Source of the DNA: Sneathiella marina
GTDB taxonomy: Bacteria; Pseudomonadota; Alphaproteobacteria; Sneathiellales; Sneathiellaceae
Reading direction: 5' to 3'
Assembly (NCBI RefSeq): GCF_023746535.1
Contig: NZ_CP098747.1
Coordinates: forward strand, 2,812,501 to 2,876,500
DNA length: 64,000 nucleotides
Positions 42,621-52,405 of this stretch are shown piece by piece (the stretch's first letter is position 1; each line of letters starts with the position of its first letter). The notes under the pieces are model-generated. The model searched no databases, was not told the origin of the DNA, and saw only the letters and a list, made by a program, of their open reading frames with translations. The translations under genes and the position numbers were made by a program.

Positions 42621-44588
42621 CTATTCAAATTCAAGAATAATGTCATCCACGGCCAATGTATCACCAGCGCTGGCAGATACCTTCGAGACCACGCCATCGT
42701 TCTCTGCCCTAAGGATATTTTCCATTTTCATGGCTTCTACAACGGCCAGCGTTTGACCTGCTTTGATTTCCTCTCCTTCATCCACATGCACGGAGACAAT
42801 CATGCCTGGCATGGGACACAGCAGATATTTGGACATATCCGGCGCGACTTTAACTGGCATTAGCTTCGCAAGCTCGGCGATGGCAGGCCGCTGGACTGAA
42901 AAATCCAGAATGGCTCCCCCATGTGTCAGCTGCACTATCCCGCGGGATAGTTCAAGCTGGGCAATTATCTTGCGGCCGTTAATCTCGGCCTTAACAAATC
43001 GCTTACCCGGTTTCCATTTACTGCGAACGGCAATGACGGTGCCGTCAATTTCGACATCAATGCCACCTTTTATATCCTCGACATGAACTGCCAGCGATTT
43101 TTCTTTGCCTTCACTGACGATCCAGTCCTCACCGGCGCGCTCCGCCAGCTTTTTCTTCTTTCTACTCGCATGACGCAGCTGCACCAGAACAGCCAGTGCT
43201 GCCAGCTTCTCATACGTTTCCGTATCCAGTTCTACGCCTACAAATCCCTCGGGATATTCTTCGGCAATAAATCCAGTAGTCAGGTTACCGGCTTTAAAAC
43301 GCGGGTGATTACAAACGGCGTTCAGGAAATTGACATTATGCGCGATTCCCTTGACCTCATAGGCATCCAGGGCACGCCCCATTTCTTCAATGGCGTCTTC
43401 CCGATTAGCACCATATGTCACCAACTTGGCAATCATCGGGTCATAGAACATGGTGATTTCGGAGCCTTCCGTTACCCCCGTATCTACCCGGACATTTTCT
43501 CCTTTGGGTATGGTATAGCGGCGCAAGCGACCGATTGAAGGCAGGAATCCCCGATACGGGTCCTCTGCATAGAGCCGGCTTTCGACAGCCCACCCTGTCA
43601 GGGTCACGTCATCTTGCTGTAGATCCAATTTTTCCCCATAGGCTATGCGGATCATTTGCTCGACCAGATCGACGCCGGTGATTAGCTCGGTTACCGGATG
43701 TTCAACCTGCAGCCGCGTATTCATTTCCAGGAAATAGAAACTCCGGTCTGCTCCAACGATAAACTCCACCGTTCCAGCAGAATGATAATCCACCTCACGG
43801 GCCAGTGCGACAGCCTGCTCGCCCATGGCTTTGCGCAGATCCTCATCCAGAAATGGGCTCGGGGCTTCTTCGATAACCTTTTGATGGCGCCGCTGGATCG
43901 AGCATTCACGCTCTCCCAAATAGATGCAATTGCCATGCTTGTCCGCAAGAACCTGAATTTCAATATGACGCGGATCTACAACAAATTTCTCGATAAAGAT
44001 CCGGTCGTCGCCAAAGCTGCTTATGGCTTCATTTTTTGCCGATTGGAATCCTTCTCGGGCTTCATCGTCATCATAGGCAACGCGCATGCCCTTACCACCA
44101 CCGCCGGCGGACGCCTTGATCATCACAGGGTATCCGATTTCACCTGAAATCTTGACTGCGTGATCGGCATCTTCAATCAGATCCATATGACCCGGGACCG
44201 TGCTGACACCGGCTTCCAGTGCGAGCTTCTTGGAAGCTATCTTGTCACCCATGGAAGCGATGGCCTTCTGGCCTGGTCCGATAAAGGCAATTCCTGCTTC
44301 ATCCAGCGCATCGGCAAACGCCTGATTTTCAGACAAAAACCCATAGCCTGGATGGACAGCTTCCGCCCCCGTCTGCTTACAGGCATCAATGATCTTGTCG
44401 ATAATCAGATAACTTTCGGCCGCCGCGGCCGGCCCGATATGCACTGCTTCATCGGCATTTCGCATATGAACCGCCCCGTCATCTGCTTCTGAATAGACAG
44501 CAACGGTTTTAATACCCATTTCCTGCGCCGAACGTATAACCCGGCAAGCGATTTCACCGCGATTGGCGATAAGGATTTTTTTGAACAT
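42621..44588 (-). CDS. pccA: Propionyl-CoA carboxylase alpha (biotin carboxylase/BCCP) subunit
   Basis: This 655-residue protein combines biotin carboxylase (ATP-grasp, GGGGKGMRV, RLQVEHPVTE), the BT linker and a biotin carrier domain with the biotinyl lysine K621 in EAMKMEN. It pairs with pccB, encoded 23 bases upstream, to carboxylate propionyl-CoA to methylmalonyl-CoA. The HMHR-like segment of MCC is absent and the RDCSIQRRHQK (here ECSIQRRHQK) loop is present. The gene context with pccB supports PCC over MCC, whose own alpha subunit is at 21160. The length is typical for alphaproteobacterial PccA. Confidence 0.94.
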   Translation of the reverse strand: MFKKILIANRGEIACRVIRSAQEMGIKTVAVYSEADDGAVHMRNADEAVHIGPAAAAESYLIIDKIIDACKQTGAEAVHPGYGFLSENQAFADALDEAGIAFIGPGQKAIASMGDKIASKKLALEAGVSTVPGHMDLIEDADHAVKISGEIGYPVMIKASAGGGGKGMRVAYDDDEAREGFQSAKNEAISSFGDDRIFIEKFVVDPRHIEIQVLADKHGNCIYLGERECSIQRRHQKVIEEAPSPFLDEDLRKAMGEQAVALAREVDYHSAGTVEFIVGADRSFYFLEMNTRLQVEHPVTELITGVDLVEQMIRIAYGEKLDLQQDDVTLTGWAVESRLYAEDPYRGFLPSIGRLRRYTIPKGENVRVDTGVTEGSEITMFYDPMIAKLVTYGANREDAIEEMGRALDAYEVKGIAHNVNFLNAVCNHPRFKAGNLTTGFIAEEYPEGFVGVELDTETYEKLAALAVLVQLRHASRKKKKLAERAGEDWIVSEGKEKSLAVHVEDIKGGIDVEIDGTVIAVRSKWKPGKRFVKAEINGRKIIAQLELSRGIVQLTHGGAILDFSVQRPAIAELAKLMPVKVAPDMSKYLLCPMPGMIVSVHVDEGEEIKAGQTLAVVEAMKMENILRAENDGVVSKVSASAGDTLAVDDIILEFE

Positions 44589-44611
44589 TTTTTTTCCTTT
44601 TCCTTACAGAC

Positions 44612-46144
44612 CTAAAGCGGAATGTTGCCGTGTTTTTTCCACGGATTTTCAAGTTGTTTGTTTTTCAGCATTCTAAGCGACGAGGCAACACGATGCCGTG
44701 TGTTATTGGGCATGATCACATCATCAATAAATCCGCGGTTACCTGCGATAAAAGGATTGGCGAAGCGTTCCTGATATTCGTCGGTACGTTTCTGGATTTT
44801 TTCCTCATCCCCTATCTCGGAGCGAAAAATAATCTCAACAGCACCTTTCGAACCCATCACCGCAATTTCAGCTGATGGCCAGGCGTAATTGACATCGCCA
44901 CGCAAATGCTTTGATGACATCACGTCATAAGCACCGCCATAGGCTTTTCGGGTAATCACGGTAACTTTCGGTACCGTTGCCTCGGCGTAGGCATAAAGCA
45001 ATTTTGCCCCATGTTTGATAATGCCACCATATTCCTGCGATGTTCCGGGAAGAAAGCCGGGAACATCAACCAACGTGACGATGGGAATGTTGAAACAGTC
45101 ACAAAAGCGGACAAATCGAGCAGCTTTGCGCGAGCTGTCAATATCGAGGCAGCCCGCAAGAACCATGGGCTGGTTAGCGACGATACCAACAGTTTGTCCT
45201 TCCATACGCCCAAAACCAGTGATGATATTTTTAGCGAAATCAGGCTGGATTTCGAAGAAATCACCTTCATCTACCAGTTTTTCGACCAATTCCATCATGT
45301 CGTAGGGCTTATTGGCATTGCTGGGGATCAGGGTATCCAATGAGGCTTCACGGCGATCCGGATCGTCGAAACTTTTGCGAACCGGTGACGTTTCCAGATT
45401 ACTGGAAGGGAGAAAATCCACCAGCCGGCGGACTTCATTGAGAACTTCAACATCATTGTCATAGGCATTATCTGCAACCGACGATTTGCTGGTATGGGTC
45501 CCTGCTCCGCCCAATTCCTCGGCCGTGACCGTTTCGTTCGTCACCGTTTTCACCACGTCCGGGCCTGTCACGAACATGTAGGAACTATCCCGAACCATAA
45601 AGATAAAATCAGTCATCGCTGGCGAGTACACAGCACCACCGGCACAGGGGCCCATGATAACCGAGATCTGCGGGACCACACCCGACGCCATAACGTTGCG
45701 CTGGAAAACCTCGGCATATCCCGCCAGACTGTCGATCCCTTCCTGGATCCGGGCTCCGCCGGAATCATTGATCCCGATCACCGGGGCTCCGACTTGAACC
45801 GCCTTGTCCATGACCTTGCAGATTTTCTTGGCATGATATTCGGAAAGTGAGCCGCCAAACACCGTGAAGTCCTGACTGAACACAAACACAAGCTTACCAT
45901 TAACGGTGCCATGGCCGGTAACGACGCCGTCACCAATAACCGCTTCATTTTCCATTCCAAACTCGGTACAGCGATGCTCGACGAACATATCCCATTCTTC
46001 AAAGGAATTTTCATCAAGAAGGAGCAGGATCCGCTCTCTGGCTGTCAGTTTACCTTTGCTATGCTGCGATTCTATTCGATGCTGCCCGCCACCCAGCCGG
46101 GCTTTCGCGCGCTTTTCCTCCAGCTGCTGAATAATGTCCTGCAT
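44612..46144 (-). CDS. pccB: Propionyl-CoA carboxylase beta (carboxyltransferase) subunit
   Basis: This 510-residue carboxyltransferase beta subunit is of the PccB type. It begins [28 protein letters not shown], a PccB pattern. It has [53 protein letters not shown] and [26 protein letters not shown], and ends ...KKHGNIPL as in PccB. The acyl-CoA oxyanion and carboxybiotin pockets are intact. It is cotranscribed with pccA downstream and with the ATP12-like gene upstream after a 9-base gap. Confidence 0.96.
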   Translation of the reverse strand: MQDIIQQLEEKRAKARLGGGQHRIESQHSKGKLTARERILLLLDENSFEEWDMFVEHRCTEFGMENEAVIGDGVVTGHGTVNGKLVFVFSQDFTVFGGSLSEYHAKKICKVMDKAVQVGAPVIGINDSGGARIQEGIDSLAGYAEVFQRNVMASGVVPQISVIMGPCAGGAVYSPAMTDFIFMVRDSSYMFVTGPDVVKTVTNETVTAEELGGAGTHTSKSSVADNAYDNDVEVLNEVRRLVDFLPSSNLETSPVRKSFDDPDRREASLDTLIPSNANKPYDMMELVEKLVDEGDFFEIQPDFAKNIITGFGRMEGQTVGIVANQPMVLAGCLDIDSSRKAARFVRFCDCFNIPIVTLVDVPGFLPGTSQEYGGIIKHGAKLLYAYAEATVPKVTVITRKAYGGAYDVMSSKHLRGDVNYAWPSAEIAVMGSKGAVEIIFRSEIGDEEKIQKRTDEYQERFANPFIAGNRGFIDDVIMPNNTRHRVASSLRMLKNKQLENPWKKHGNIPL

Positions 46145-46153
46145 AATCCCTCC

Positions 46154-46855
46154 TTAGACTAAAATACCGCTTAACGCCAAAAAGCGCGTGCTTGCCATTA
46201 GGCTTTTTTTATTATTTTTACGGCGGATTAACGCCTCTTCATCTGCACCCCAATTTTCCATGGTATGCGTTTCGTCCAACTCGCTTATGTCAAACGCTTC
46301 ACTAGCTGACAAATGACCATCCAGTACCGCCAAACTAATAACCAAGGATCCGCAAAGCGCTGTAATATTATAGAGTGGCGCAAGCGTCATGTCTTCTTGT
46401 GCATTTACGACCGCCGCCAGCTTTGCCAATTGGCTTTCATCTTGCGCGATATGGGCGATCGAGTTCGTCGTATTCAACTGTGCCCCATGTCGCGATTTTA
46501 CCCAGACAAGCAACGGATCCCAAGCTGCGGATTGCTTTACAATCAGGCTTTCCGGATAGGCTGCACGATAACAAATCAGATCCGTTCCGCCATAAGCGAC
46601 AATATCTTCAATGACTTTTTGCCGCTGCGTTGTCACTCGGTCAATTGCTGTCGCGGCCGCTTGCATCAACGGCATGGATGCCGGTTCTACTGTTTCTTTC
46701 TGGGCGAGCCATTCCTCGGCAATGGCCTCGGCCAATGCCTTTGTTGGCAAAGATACAAGGGATTTTGCCGGTGTTTTTATTGGCCGCTCATCAAGGAGAA
46801 CCGAGTATCCCGCCTCCTCCTTACCCACGGTCACATTTTCATAAAAACGTTTCAT
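46154..46855 (-). CDS. ATP12 family F1-ATPase assembly chaperone
   Basis: This 233-residue protein matches the ATP12 family, which in mitochondria binds the F1 alpha subunit before assembly. Alphaproteobacterial homologues are common and are thought to act similarly. It starts MKRFYENVTVGKEEAGYSVLLDERPIKTPAK and has EWLAQKETVEPASMPLMQAAATAIDRV, a strong family signature. It lies between pccB, 9 bases downstream, and the HAD phosphatase upstream. A 9-base perfect inverted repeat lies just ahead of its start at 46877-46898. F1 assembly as the role is inferred from the family. Confidence 0.92.
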   Translation of the reverse strand: MKRFYENVTVGKEEAGYSVLLDERPIKTPAKSLVSLPTKALAEAIAEEWLAQKETVEPASMPLMQAAATAIDRVTTQRQKVIEDIVAYGGTDLICYRAAYPESLIVKQSAAWDPLLVWVKSRHGAQLNTTNSIAHIAQDESQLAKLAAVVNAQEDMTLAPLYNITALCGSLVISLAVLDGHLSASEAFDISELDETHTMENWGADEEALIRRKNNKKSLMASTRFLALSGILV

Positions 46856-46876
46856 TTTTCAGTCTGCACTCAATCC

Positions 46877-46898
46877 AAACCTAACAGTCGTTAGGTTT
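46877..46898. repeat. Perfect 9-base inverted repeat upstream of ATP12
   Basis: AAACCTAAC (46877-46885) and GTTAGGTTT (46890-46898) form a perfect stem with an AGTC loop. It lies between the HAD phosphatase stop and the ATP12 start. It lacks a clear T tract on the minus strand, so it may be a weak terminator or an operator. Confidence 0.55.
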
Positions 46899-46938
46899 TA
46901 TAACGGCTCTCTCGAAAAATGCAAGCAATCACTGAGCT

Positions 46939-47613
46939 TTACAACGGCAAAACAAGGTTGATCAATTCTTCAAAATCATGGATCAAATATTTGGCACCAC
47001 TTTCCTGAAGCTCCTGATCGTTGTGATACCCCCAGGAAACACCTACTGCGATACATCCTGCATTCCGGGCCAGCATCATATCGTAGCTGGTATCGCCAAC
47101 CATAAAGGTGTTTGCCGGCTCTGCCCCCGCATCCCGCATTGCTTTTTCCAGCATCTGCGGATGTGGCTTGCCTGGATTTTGATCAGGTGTCTGCAGCGAC
47201 ACGAAGAAACCTTCAAGACCATGCTGATGAACAACTGCCTTCAGGCCGCGCATGGATTTTCCGGTGGCCACCGCCATCTTGACGCCACGTCGATGCAACG
47301 CCCTTAGGGTTTCCACAGTGCCGCGAAACAGCGGCTCGTCATGATCGGGGAGTTGGCGGCGTCTGAAATAAGCTGCTTTATAGGCATCGACCAACACAGC
47401 CAGCAGTTTGGTATCCGAAGGGTCTGGCAGATACTGAAGAACGGCTTCATCGAGGTTCAAGCCAATGCAGTTACGGATAGATTGCTCGTCCGGTGACGAC
47501 AATCCCTGAGTCTGGAATGCCTCCCTCATGCTCGCGACTACATTATGCTGACTATCGACGAGGGTTCCGTCACAATCAAAGACCACAAGTGTTTCGGAAG
47601 ATTTTTCCGCCAT
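46939..47613 (-). CDS. HAD-superfamily hydrolase, phosphoglycolate phosphatase-like
   Basis: This 224-residue HAD-IA phosphatase has the catalytic DCDGT motif (FDCDGTLVDS, residues 12-21), motif II TG in VATGKS, the motif III lysine in GKPHPQM, and motif IV GDTSYDMMLA. It is close in shape to Gph/PgpP-type phosphatases, with 2-phosphoglycolate or another small phosphate ester as a probable substrate. The start is the ATG at 47613. The frame extends to 47646, but that point lies inside the leuA terminator. It precedes the ATP12 gene on the same strand. Confidence 0.9.
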   Translation of the reverse strand: MAEKSSETLVVFDCDGTLVDSQHNVVASMREAFQTQGLSSPDEQSIRNCIGLNLDEAVLQYLPDPSDTKLLAVLVDAYKAAYFRRRQLPDHDEPLFRGTVETLRALHRRGVKMAVATGKSMRGLKAVVHQHGLEGFFVSLQTPDQNPGKPHPQMLEKAMRDAGAEPANTFMVGDTSYDMMLARNAGCIAVGVSWGYHNDQELQESGAKYLIHDFEELINLVLPL

Positions 47614-47626
47614 CAGTAAATTCCAG

Positions 47627-47657
47627 AAAAAAAGTCGGCGATACAAGACCGCCGACT
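47627..47657 (-). terminator. Rho-independent terminator after leuA
   Basis: On the minus strand AGTCGGCG pairs with CGCCGACT across a 9-base loop, followed by TTTTTTT. It begins 7 bases after the leuA stop and separates leuA from the HAD gene. Confidence 0.92.
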
Positions 47658-47663
47658 ATAGAT

Positions 47664-49334
47664 TTAAGTCGCTGCGCGATTAACCGCACTGGTGATCGCC
47701 CTGAGAGAAGCGGTAACAATATTGGCATGGCGCCCCACGCCAAAAACCGGCTCACCATCACCTCCACGCATTTCTACATAGGCAACAGCAACGGCATCCG
47801 CACCGAACCCCGTGGTATGCTCACGATAATCGTTGACCTTAAGATCCAGGTTATATTTATCAGTCAATGCTGACATATAAGCATCTATCGGGCCTGTTCC
47901 CACTCCCTCGACCACCGTTTCGGCTCCCGCATGCTTGATTGTCGCCGTCAATTTACGTCGTTCCGGTGCTTTTGGATCAATAGTCGTCTGATGATCAACA
48001 AACTCCACATCACCCGCTGCATTGAGATACTCACTTTCAAAGACTTCAAAAATTGACGCCGAGGATAATTCCTTTCCTGTAGCGTCTGCTATACCTTGAA
48101 CGACTTTGCTCAATTCTACCTGCAAAAGCTTCGGCAACTCGATGCCATAATCCTCTTCCAGAAGATACGCAACACCGCCCTTTCCTGATTGGCTATTCAC
48201 CCGGATAACCGCATCATAGTTCCGTCCCAGATCTGCAGGATCAATGGGCAGATAAGGAATTTCCCAAAGCTCACTATTGGATTTCTTAAGAGCAGAAAAT
48301 CCTTTCTTAATAGCATCCTGATGGGATCCGGAAAAAGCGGTGAAGACCAGATCACCCCCATAAGGGTGACGTGGATGAACCGGCAGCTGGTTACAATATT
48401 CAACTGTTCGGACAACTTCATTGATATTGCTGAAATCCAGTTTTGGGTCAACACCTTGTGTATACATATTCATGGCAATATTGACCACGTCTACGTTTCC
48501 GGTCCGCTCACCATTCCCAAACAATGTGCCTTCAACACGGTCAGCGCCCGCCATGATACCAAATTCTGCAGCCGCAACACCGGTACCGCGGTCATTATGA
48601 GGATGTAAGCTCAATAAAATCAGATGCCGATCTGGTAAGTTCCGATGCATCCATTCAATCTGATCCGCATAAATATTGGCACTGGCCACTTCCACCGTCG
48701 CAGGGAGGTTGAAGATTATCTTATTATCTTCCGTCGGCTTCCAGATATTCATCACGGCTGTACAGACCTCACAGGCATAATCCATCTCGGTCTGTGTAAA
48801 ACTTTCGGGAGAATATTCCATCTGCACATGGGTTTCCGGCATTTCATCTGCAAGCTGACGCACTAATTTCGTGCCTTCAATGGCAATTTGCTTGATACCA
48901 ACTTTATCCAGATCGAAAACCACTCGTCGCTGCAAGGTTGATGTCGAATTATACAGATGGACAATCGCTTGTTTTGACCCTCGAATACTATCGAAAGTAC
49001 GGCGAATTAACTCTTCACGTGCTTGTGTCAAAACCTGAATTTTGACGTCCTCAGGGATTTCCCCTTCGTCAATCAGGAATCGTACAAAATCAAAGTCGGT
49101 TTGCGATGCGGAGGGAAACCCAACTTCGATTTCCTTAAAGCCAAGCTCCACCAAATGGCGGAACATGCGCAGTTTTCTTTCGTGCCCCATGGGTTCGATC
49201 AGCGCCTGATTGCCGTCGCGTAAGTCTACGCTGCACCAGATGGGCGCTTTGTCGATCACCACAGAAGGCCATTGCCGGTCTGGCAGGTCGATTGGGGCGA
49301 ACGTTTTATATTTATCGCCAGGTGTAAATGTCAT
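47664..49334 (-). CDS. leuA: 2-isopropylmalate synthase
   Basis: This 556-residue alpha-isopropylmalate synthase of the long LeuA2 type condenses acetyl-CoA and 2-oxoisovalerate, the committed step of leucine synthesis. The HMGL-like catalytic domain starts CSVDLRDGNQALIEPM and has LHPHNDRGTGVAAAE, with the metal-binding HxH-type residues. The C-terminal regulatory domain for leucine feedback inhibition is present (from about residue 430). It is preceded by a 317-base leader with hairpins and followed by a strong terminator. The 382-base gap upstream of its start codon, back to the end of rluC, contains no other gene. Confidence 0.96.
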   Translation of the reverse strand: MTFTPGDKYKTFAPIDLPDRQWPSVVIDKAPIWCSVDLRDGNQALIEPMGHERKLRMFRHLVELGFKEIEVGFPSASQTDFDFVRFLIDEGEIPEDVKIQVLTQAREELIRRTFDSIRGSKQAIVHLYNSTSTLQRRVVFDLDKVGIKQIAIEGTKLVRQLADEMPETHVQMEYSPESFTQTEMDYACEVCTAVMNIWKPTEDNKIIFNLPATVEVASANIYADQIEWMHRNLPDRHLILLSLHPHNDRGTGVAAAEFGIMAGADRVEGTLFGNGERTGNVDVVNIAMNMYTQGVDPKLDFSNINEVVRTVEYCNQLPVHPRHPYGGDLVFTAFSGSHQDAIKKGFSALKKSNSELWEIPYLPIDPADLGRNYDAVIRVNSQSGKGGVAYLLEEDYGIELPKLLQVELSKVVQGIADATGKELSSASIFEVFESEYLNAAGDVEFVDHQTTIDPKAPERRKLTATIKHAGAETVVEGVGTGPIDAYMSALTDKYNLDLKVNDYREHTTGFGADAVAVAYVEMRGGDGEPVFGVGRHANIVTASLRAITSAVNRAAT

Positions 49335-49657
49335 TTCAATTTCCTTTTGTCTCTTACAGGCACTGCAAGCGCCTAATTCTTCATTTGTTGTTTCATGCAG
49401 CTCAATTACGGTCGCAGGAGGCTACTCAAATTCTGCGACCGCCTGGAAGTCGAGAGAGCCTCCCGGAAGTACGGCACAAATCTTCCTGCGTTACGCTGCT
49501 AAAATTTCTTGAAATGATCGACCCGAAGATCTTGGTTAAATACATAAAACTGCCTGACAAATTAGGGAATAGGACTTCGTTCGCCCCGGCACCATTTTAG
49601 AGTGCCGGGCCAATAAGTCGCAGGCCAATAAGTCGTCTTGTATTTATCATGGGTGAA
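49335..49657 (-). promoter_or_regulatory. Long structured 5' leader of leuA
   Basis: This is the region between the probable promoter at 49658-49685 and the leuA start. On the minus strand it contains two 13-base direct repeats (CGACTTATTGGCC, 49608-49620 and 49623-49635), a hairpin CCCGGCAC/GTGCCGGG (49585-49609), a hairpin GGTCGCAG/CTGCGACC (49410-49440) and a small hairpin near the ribosome site (49358-49374). A 23-codon open frame from GTG 49477 to a stop at 49406 carries Leu codons inside the second hairpin. No other gene is seen in the 382-base gap. Confidence 0.55.
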
Positions 49658-49685
49658 AATTTATCCATTACACTCTATTAGTCAA
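49658..49685 (-). promoter_or_regulatory. Probable sigma-70 promoter of leuA
   Basis: On the minus strand TTGACT (49685-49680) is followed after 16 bases by TAAATT (49663-49658). Transcription from about 49651 would give a leader of roughly 317 bases before leuA. Confidence 0.55.
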
Positions 49686-49716
49686 GCTTAAAGCATGTTT
49701 TCCGCTAGTTTTGTTT

Positions 49717-50715
49717 TTACAGACCATGCGCCAGAAAAGGATCTTCATAATCATTCTCATGGAAATCGAGAAGCTTCCAGGTTTCCGCCATATGCTGACT
49801 AAGGGGGGCCGTTATGCTCAACTCTCCCCCGTCCGGATGGCTTATTGTGATTTCACGCGCATGAAGGTGCATTTTCTTACTCACCGCCCCGTCCAGAAAC
49901 GCCTCAGAGCCGCCATACTTGCCGTCACCAACGATCGGGGTCTCAATGGCCACACAATGCACCCGCAGCTGATGTGTACGGCCTGTGACCGGCTTTAGCG
50001 CCAGCCATGAGGCCGTCTGTCCGGCAACAGCGATGACGGAATAATCCGTCACGGCTTTCTGACCCTCCCGGTCTACGACAACCTTTTCGCCATTCGCCGT
50101 GACGATTTTTCGCAAATTGAAGGAAATTGTCGCTTCATGTGGCCGCGGCACGCCGGCTACCAACGCCCAGTAAATTTTCCGGGTTGAACGGTTCCTGAAA
50201 GCTTCCGTTAAAAATTTCGCCGCCAAGCGTGTCCGGCCAATAACCAGAACACCTGATGTATCCTTGTCCAATCGGTGAACGAGCCGTGGTTTCTCCTCGT
50301 AGTCATACTGCAACCCGGCGAGTAATCCATCAATATGCCGGTTTTGCCCGCTGCCGCCCTGCACCGGAATACCTGCGGGTTTATTGAGGACAATGACTTT
50401 ATCATCCATATGCAATACCATCTTACGGATATCCGCAATATCCCGATCAGACAATGTTGTATCGCGGGACCTGGAGGCCGAGCTCCCCGTCATTGGCTTA
50501 TAGACACTGTCATCCAGCGGGGGGATGCGGACCGTTTGCCCCTCTTCGAGCCGCTGATTTGCCTTGGCGCGCTTTTTATCGACGCGGATGTCGCCTTTGC
50601 GTAAATGCTTTTCAAGCTGACCATGTGTCATACCAGGGAAATGGGCCTTGAACCATCGGTCAACCCGCAAATTCGCTTCGCCTTGAGATACGATTAAATG
50701 CTGTACGCGGCTCAT
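49717..50715 (-). CDS. rluC: RluC/RluD-family 23S rRNA pseudouridine synthase
   Basis: This 332-residue pseudouridine synthase has an N-terminal S4 RNA-binding domain (VDRWFKAHFPGMTHGQLEKHLRKGDIRVD) and a catalytic domain with HRLDKDTSGVL, where D150 is the nucleophilic aspartate. NKPAGIPVQGG and VTGRTHQLRVHC are also conserved. RluC modifies 23S rRNA positions 955, 2504 and 2580 in E. coli. Position specificity cannot be proven here, but the RluC-like length and order fit. Its start overlaps the crcB stop by 4 bases. Confidence 0.9.
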   Translation of the reverse strand: MSRVQHLIVSQGEANLRVDRWFKAHFPGMTHGQLEKHLRKGDIRVDKKRAKANQRLEEGQTVRIPPLDDSVYKPMTGSSASRSRDTTLSDRDIADIRKMVLHMDDKVIVLNKPAGIPVQGGSGQNRHIDGLLAGLQYDYEEKPRLVHRLDKDTSGVLVIGRTRLAAKFLTEAFRNRSTRKIYWALVAGVPRPHEATISFNLRKIVTANGEKVVVDREGQKAVTDYSVIAVAGQTASWLALKPVTGRTHQLRVHCVAIETPIVGDGKYGGSEAFLDGAVSKKMHLHAREITISHPDGGELSITAPLSQHMAETWKLLDFHENDYEDPFLAHGL

Positions 50716-51092
50716 GAAACAACCAACCTGACTAAATGAAGGCCGGCAAATAAGCCCGCAACAGATAAAATGACTGACAACAGAATATATCCAGCCGCCG
50801 ACAGGGTGGCGCCCTTTTCTATCAGGAGCGCGACGTCCAGGGAAAAAGCTGAAAAAGTGGTAAAGGCTCCCAATAGGCCCGTGATCAGGAATACTCGAAG
50901 TTCCGGTGATGGCGACCAGCGCAAAACCATAAGCTCAATCAGTATCCCCATCAGTAACGATCCGAATACATTGACAAACAATGTGCCATAAGGATATCCC
51001 GGACCCAGATATCGCAGCATGATTTGCGCAACGCCGTAACGGGCACATGCCCCGAGTGCCCCACCAAGAGCGACTGATAAAAACATATTCAT
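50712..51092 (-). CDS. crcB: Fluoride ion channel CrcB/Fluc
   Basis: This 126-residue protein with four transmembrane helices belongs to the CrcB/Fluc family, which exports fluoride as a dual-topology dimer. It shows GGALGACARYGVAQ, GTLFVNVFGSLLMG, LLGAFTTFSAFSLDV and a C-terminal helix. The Na+-site and polar-track residues of Fluc (N in FVNVFGS, TFST-like TTFSAF) are visible. It lies between rarA and rluC with overlap on the rluC side. There is no room for a crcB fluoride riboswitch before it. Confidence 0.95.
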   Translation of the reverse strand: MNMFLSVALGGALGACARYGVAQIMLRYLGPGYPYGTLFVNVFGSLLMGILIELMVLRWSPSPELRVFLITGLLGAFTTFSAFSLDVALLIEKGATLSAAGYILLSVILSVAGLFAGLHLVRLVVS

Positions 51093-51100
51093 ACTATTGT

Positions 51101-52405
51101 CTACTTCGCCTGCTTTTTGGCCCGAAGACGCGACCAGTATTCCAAGCGCTTTTGAATTTCACGTTCGAATCCACGCTCCACCGGCACATAATAGTTTTCC
51201 CGAGCCATTTCTTCTGGAAAATAATTCTGGCCGGAAAATCCGTCTTCGGAATTATGGTCATAGGCGTAATCTGCGCCATATCCCATATCCTTCATCATAC
51301 CTGTCGGTGCATTTAATATATGCTTTGGCGGCATATGTGAACCATATTTGCGCGCAGCAGCTCTTGATAGCTTATAAGCCGCATATCCCGCATTGGATTT
51401 CGGTGCCGTCGCCAGATAGATAACGGATTGCGCTATGGCCAACTCTCCTTCCGGCGATCCCAAAAACTGAAAGGCCTCTTTTGCGGCATTTGCCTGAACT
51501 AACGCGTTGGGATCGGCCATACCGATATCTTCAACCGCAAACCGTACGAGTCGGCGCGCCAGATACAGAGGGTCTTCCCCGCCGTCCAGCATCCGTGAGA
51601 ACCAGTAAAGGGCCGCATCGACATCCGAACCACGCAGGGACTTATGCAAGGCACTGATCAGATTATAGTGCCCATCCCGGTCTTTGTCATAAGCAGGTGC
51701 ACGTTTTGAAATTACTTTGGACAGACCGTCAACATCCAGCACCGCCTCCCCTGAACGAAACACAGCCTCAACCATGTTCAAAAAGAAGCGTCCATCCCCG
51801 TCGGCAAGATGAACCAACGCTTCCTTCGCGTCATCCGTTAAGGGAGCCGATTTACCTTCCAACTCTTCAGCCCGCATTAGTAATGCAGTTAGCGAATCCG
51901 TGTCATGCCGCTCCAATACCAGAACCTGACAGCGCGATAGAAGCGCACCGTTCAGCTCGAAGGAAGGATTTTCGGTTGTCGCGCCAACCAGCGTAATCGT
52001 GCCATCTTCAACATACGGGAGAAAGCCATCCTGTTGAGCCCGGTTAAATCTGTGAATTTCATCGACAAATAACAAAGTTCGCTTGCCATCCTGGCGTCGA
52101 ATTTTTGCGGCTTCAAATGCCTTTCGAAGATCGGCTACACCAGAGAAAACGGCAGAGATCTGCTCGAAATGCAAATCAACTTCCTGAGCCAAAAGCCGAG
52201 CAATGGTAGTTTTCCCACAGCCCGGCGGCCCCCAGAATATAATGGACGCCAGCCAGTCAGCTTCAAGCATACGGCGAAGGGGTGCCTCCCCTTTAAGCAG
52301 ATGATCCTGGCCAACAACCTCATTGAGGCTTGCTGGCCGCAGTCGATCGGCCAGCGGACGACCCACGTCCTTGTTATCGCCGCTCTGATCAAACAATGAA
52401 CTCAC
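51101..52405 (-). CDS. rarA: Replication-associated recombination protein RarA (MgsA)
   Basis: This 434-residue AAA+ ATPase of the RarA/WRNIP1 family acts at stalled forks and on single-stranded DNA gaps. It shows [15 protein letters not shown], Walker [10 protein letters not shown] (59-67), Walker [12 protein letters not shown] and the sensor motif [11 protein letters not shown]. The C-terminal region contains [30 protein letters not shown] and the MgsA domain YLPEEM-like YFPEEMA. It overlaps degP by 4 bases. Order degP, rarA, crcB, rluC after rplQ is common in alphaproteobacteria. Confidence 0.95.
   Translation of the reverse strand: MSSLFDQSGDNKDVGRPLADRLRPASLNEVVGQDHLLKGEAPLRRMLEADWLASIIFWGPPGCGKTTIARLLAQEVDLHFEQISAVFSGVADLRKAFEAAKIRRQDGKRTLLFVDEIHRFNRAQQDGFLPYVEDGTITLVGATTENPSFELNGALLSRCQVLVLERHDTDSLTALLMRAEELEGKSAPLTDDAKEALVHLADGDGRFFLNMVEAVFRSGEAVLDVDGLSKVISKRAPAYDKDRDGHYNLISALHKSLRGSDVDAALYWFSRMLDGGEDPLYLARRLVRFAVEDIGMADPNALVQANAAKEAFQFLGSPEGELAIAQSVIYLATAPKSNAGYAAYKLSRAAARKYGSHMPPKHILNAPTGMMKDMGYGADYAYDHNSEDGFSGQNYFPEEMARENYYVPVERGFEREIQKRLEYWSRLRAKKQAK

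Noticed and set aside
49608-49635. CRISPR-like repeat near leuA
   Set aside because: There are only two copies of a 13-base unit with a 2-base gap and no spacers. This is a short tandem repeat, not an array.
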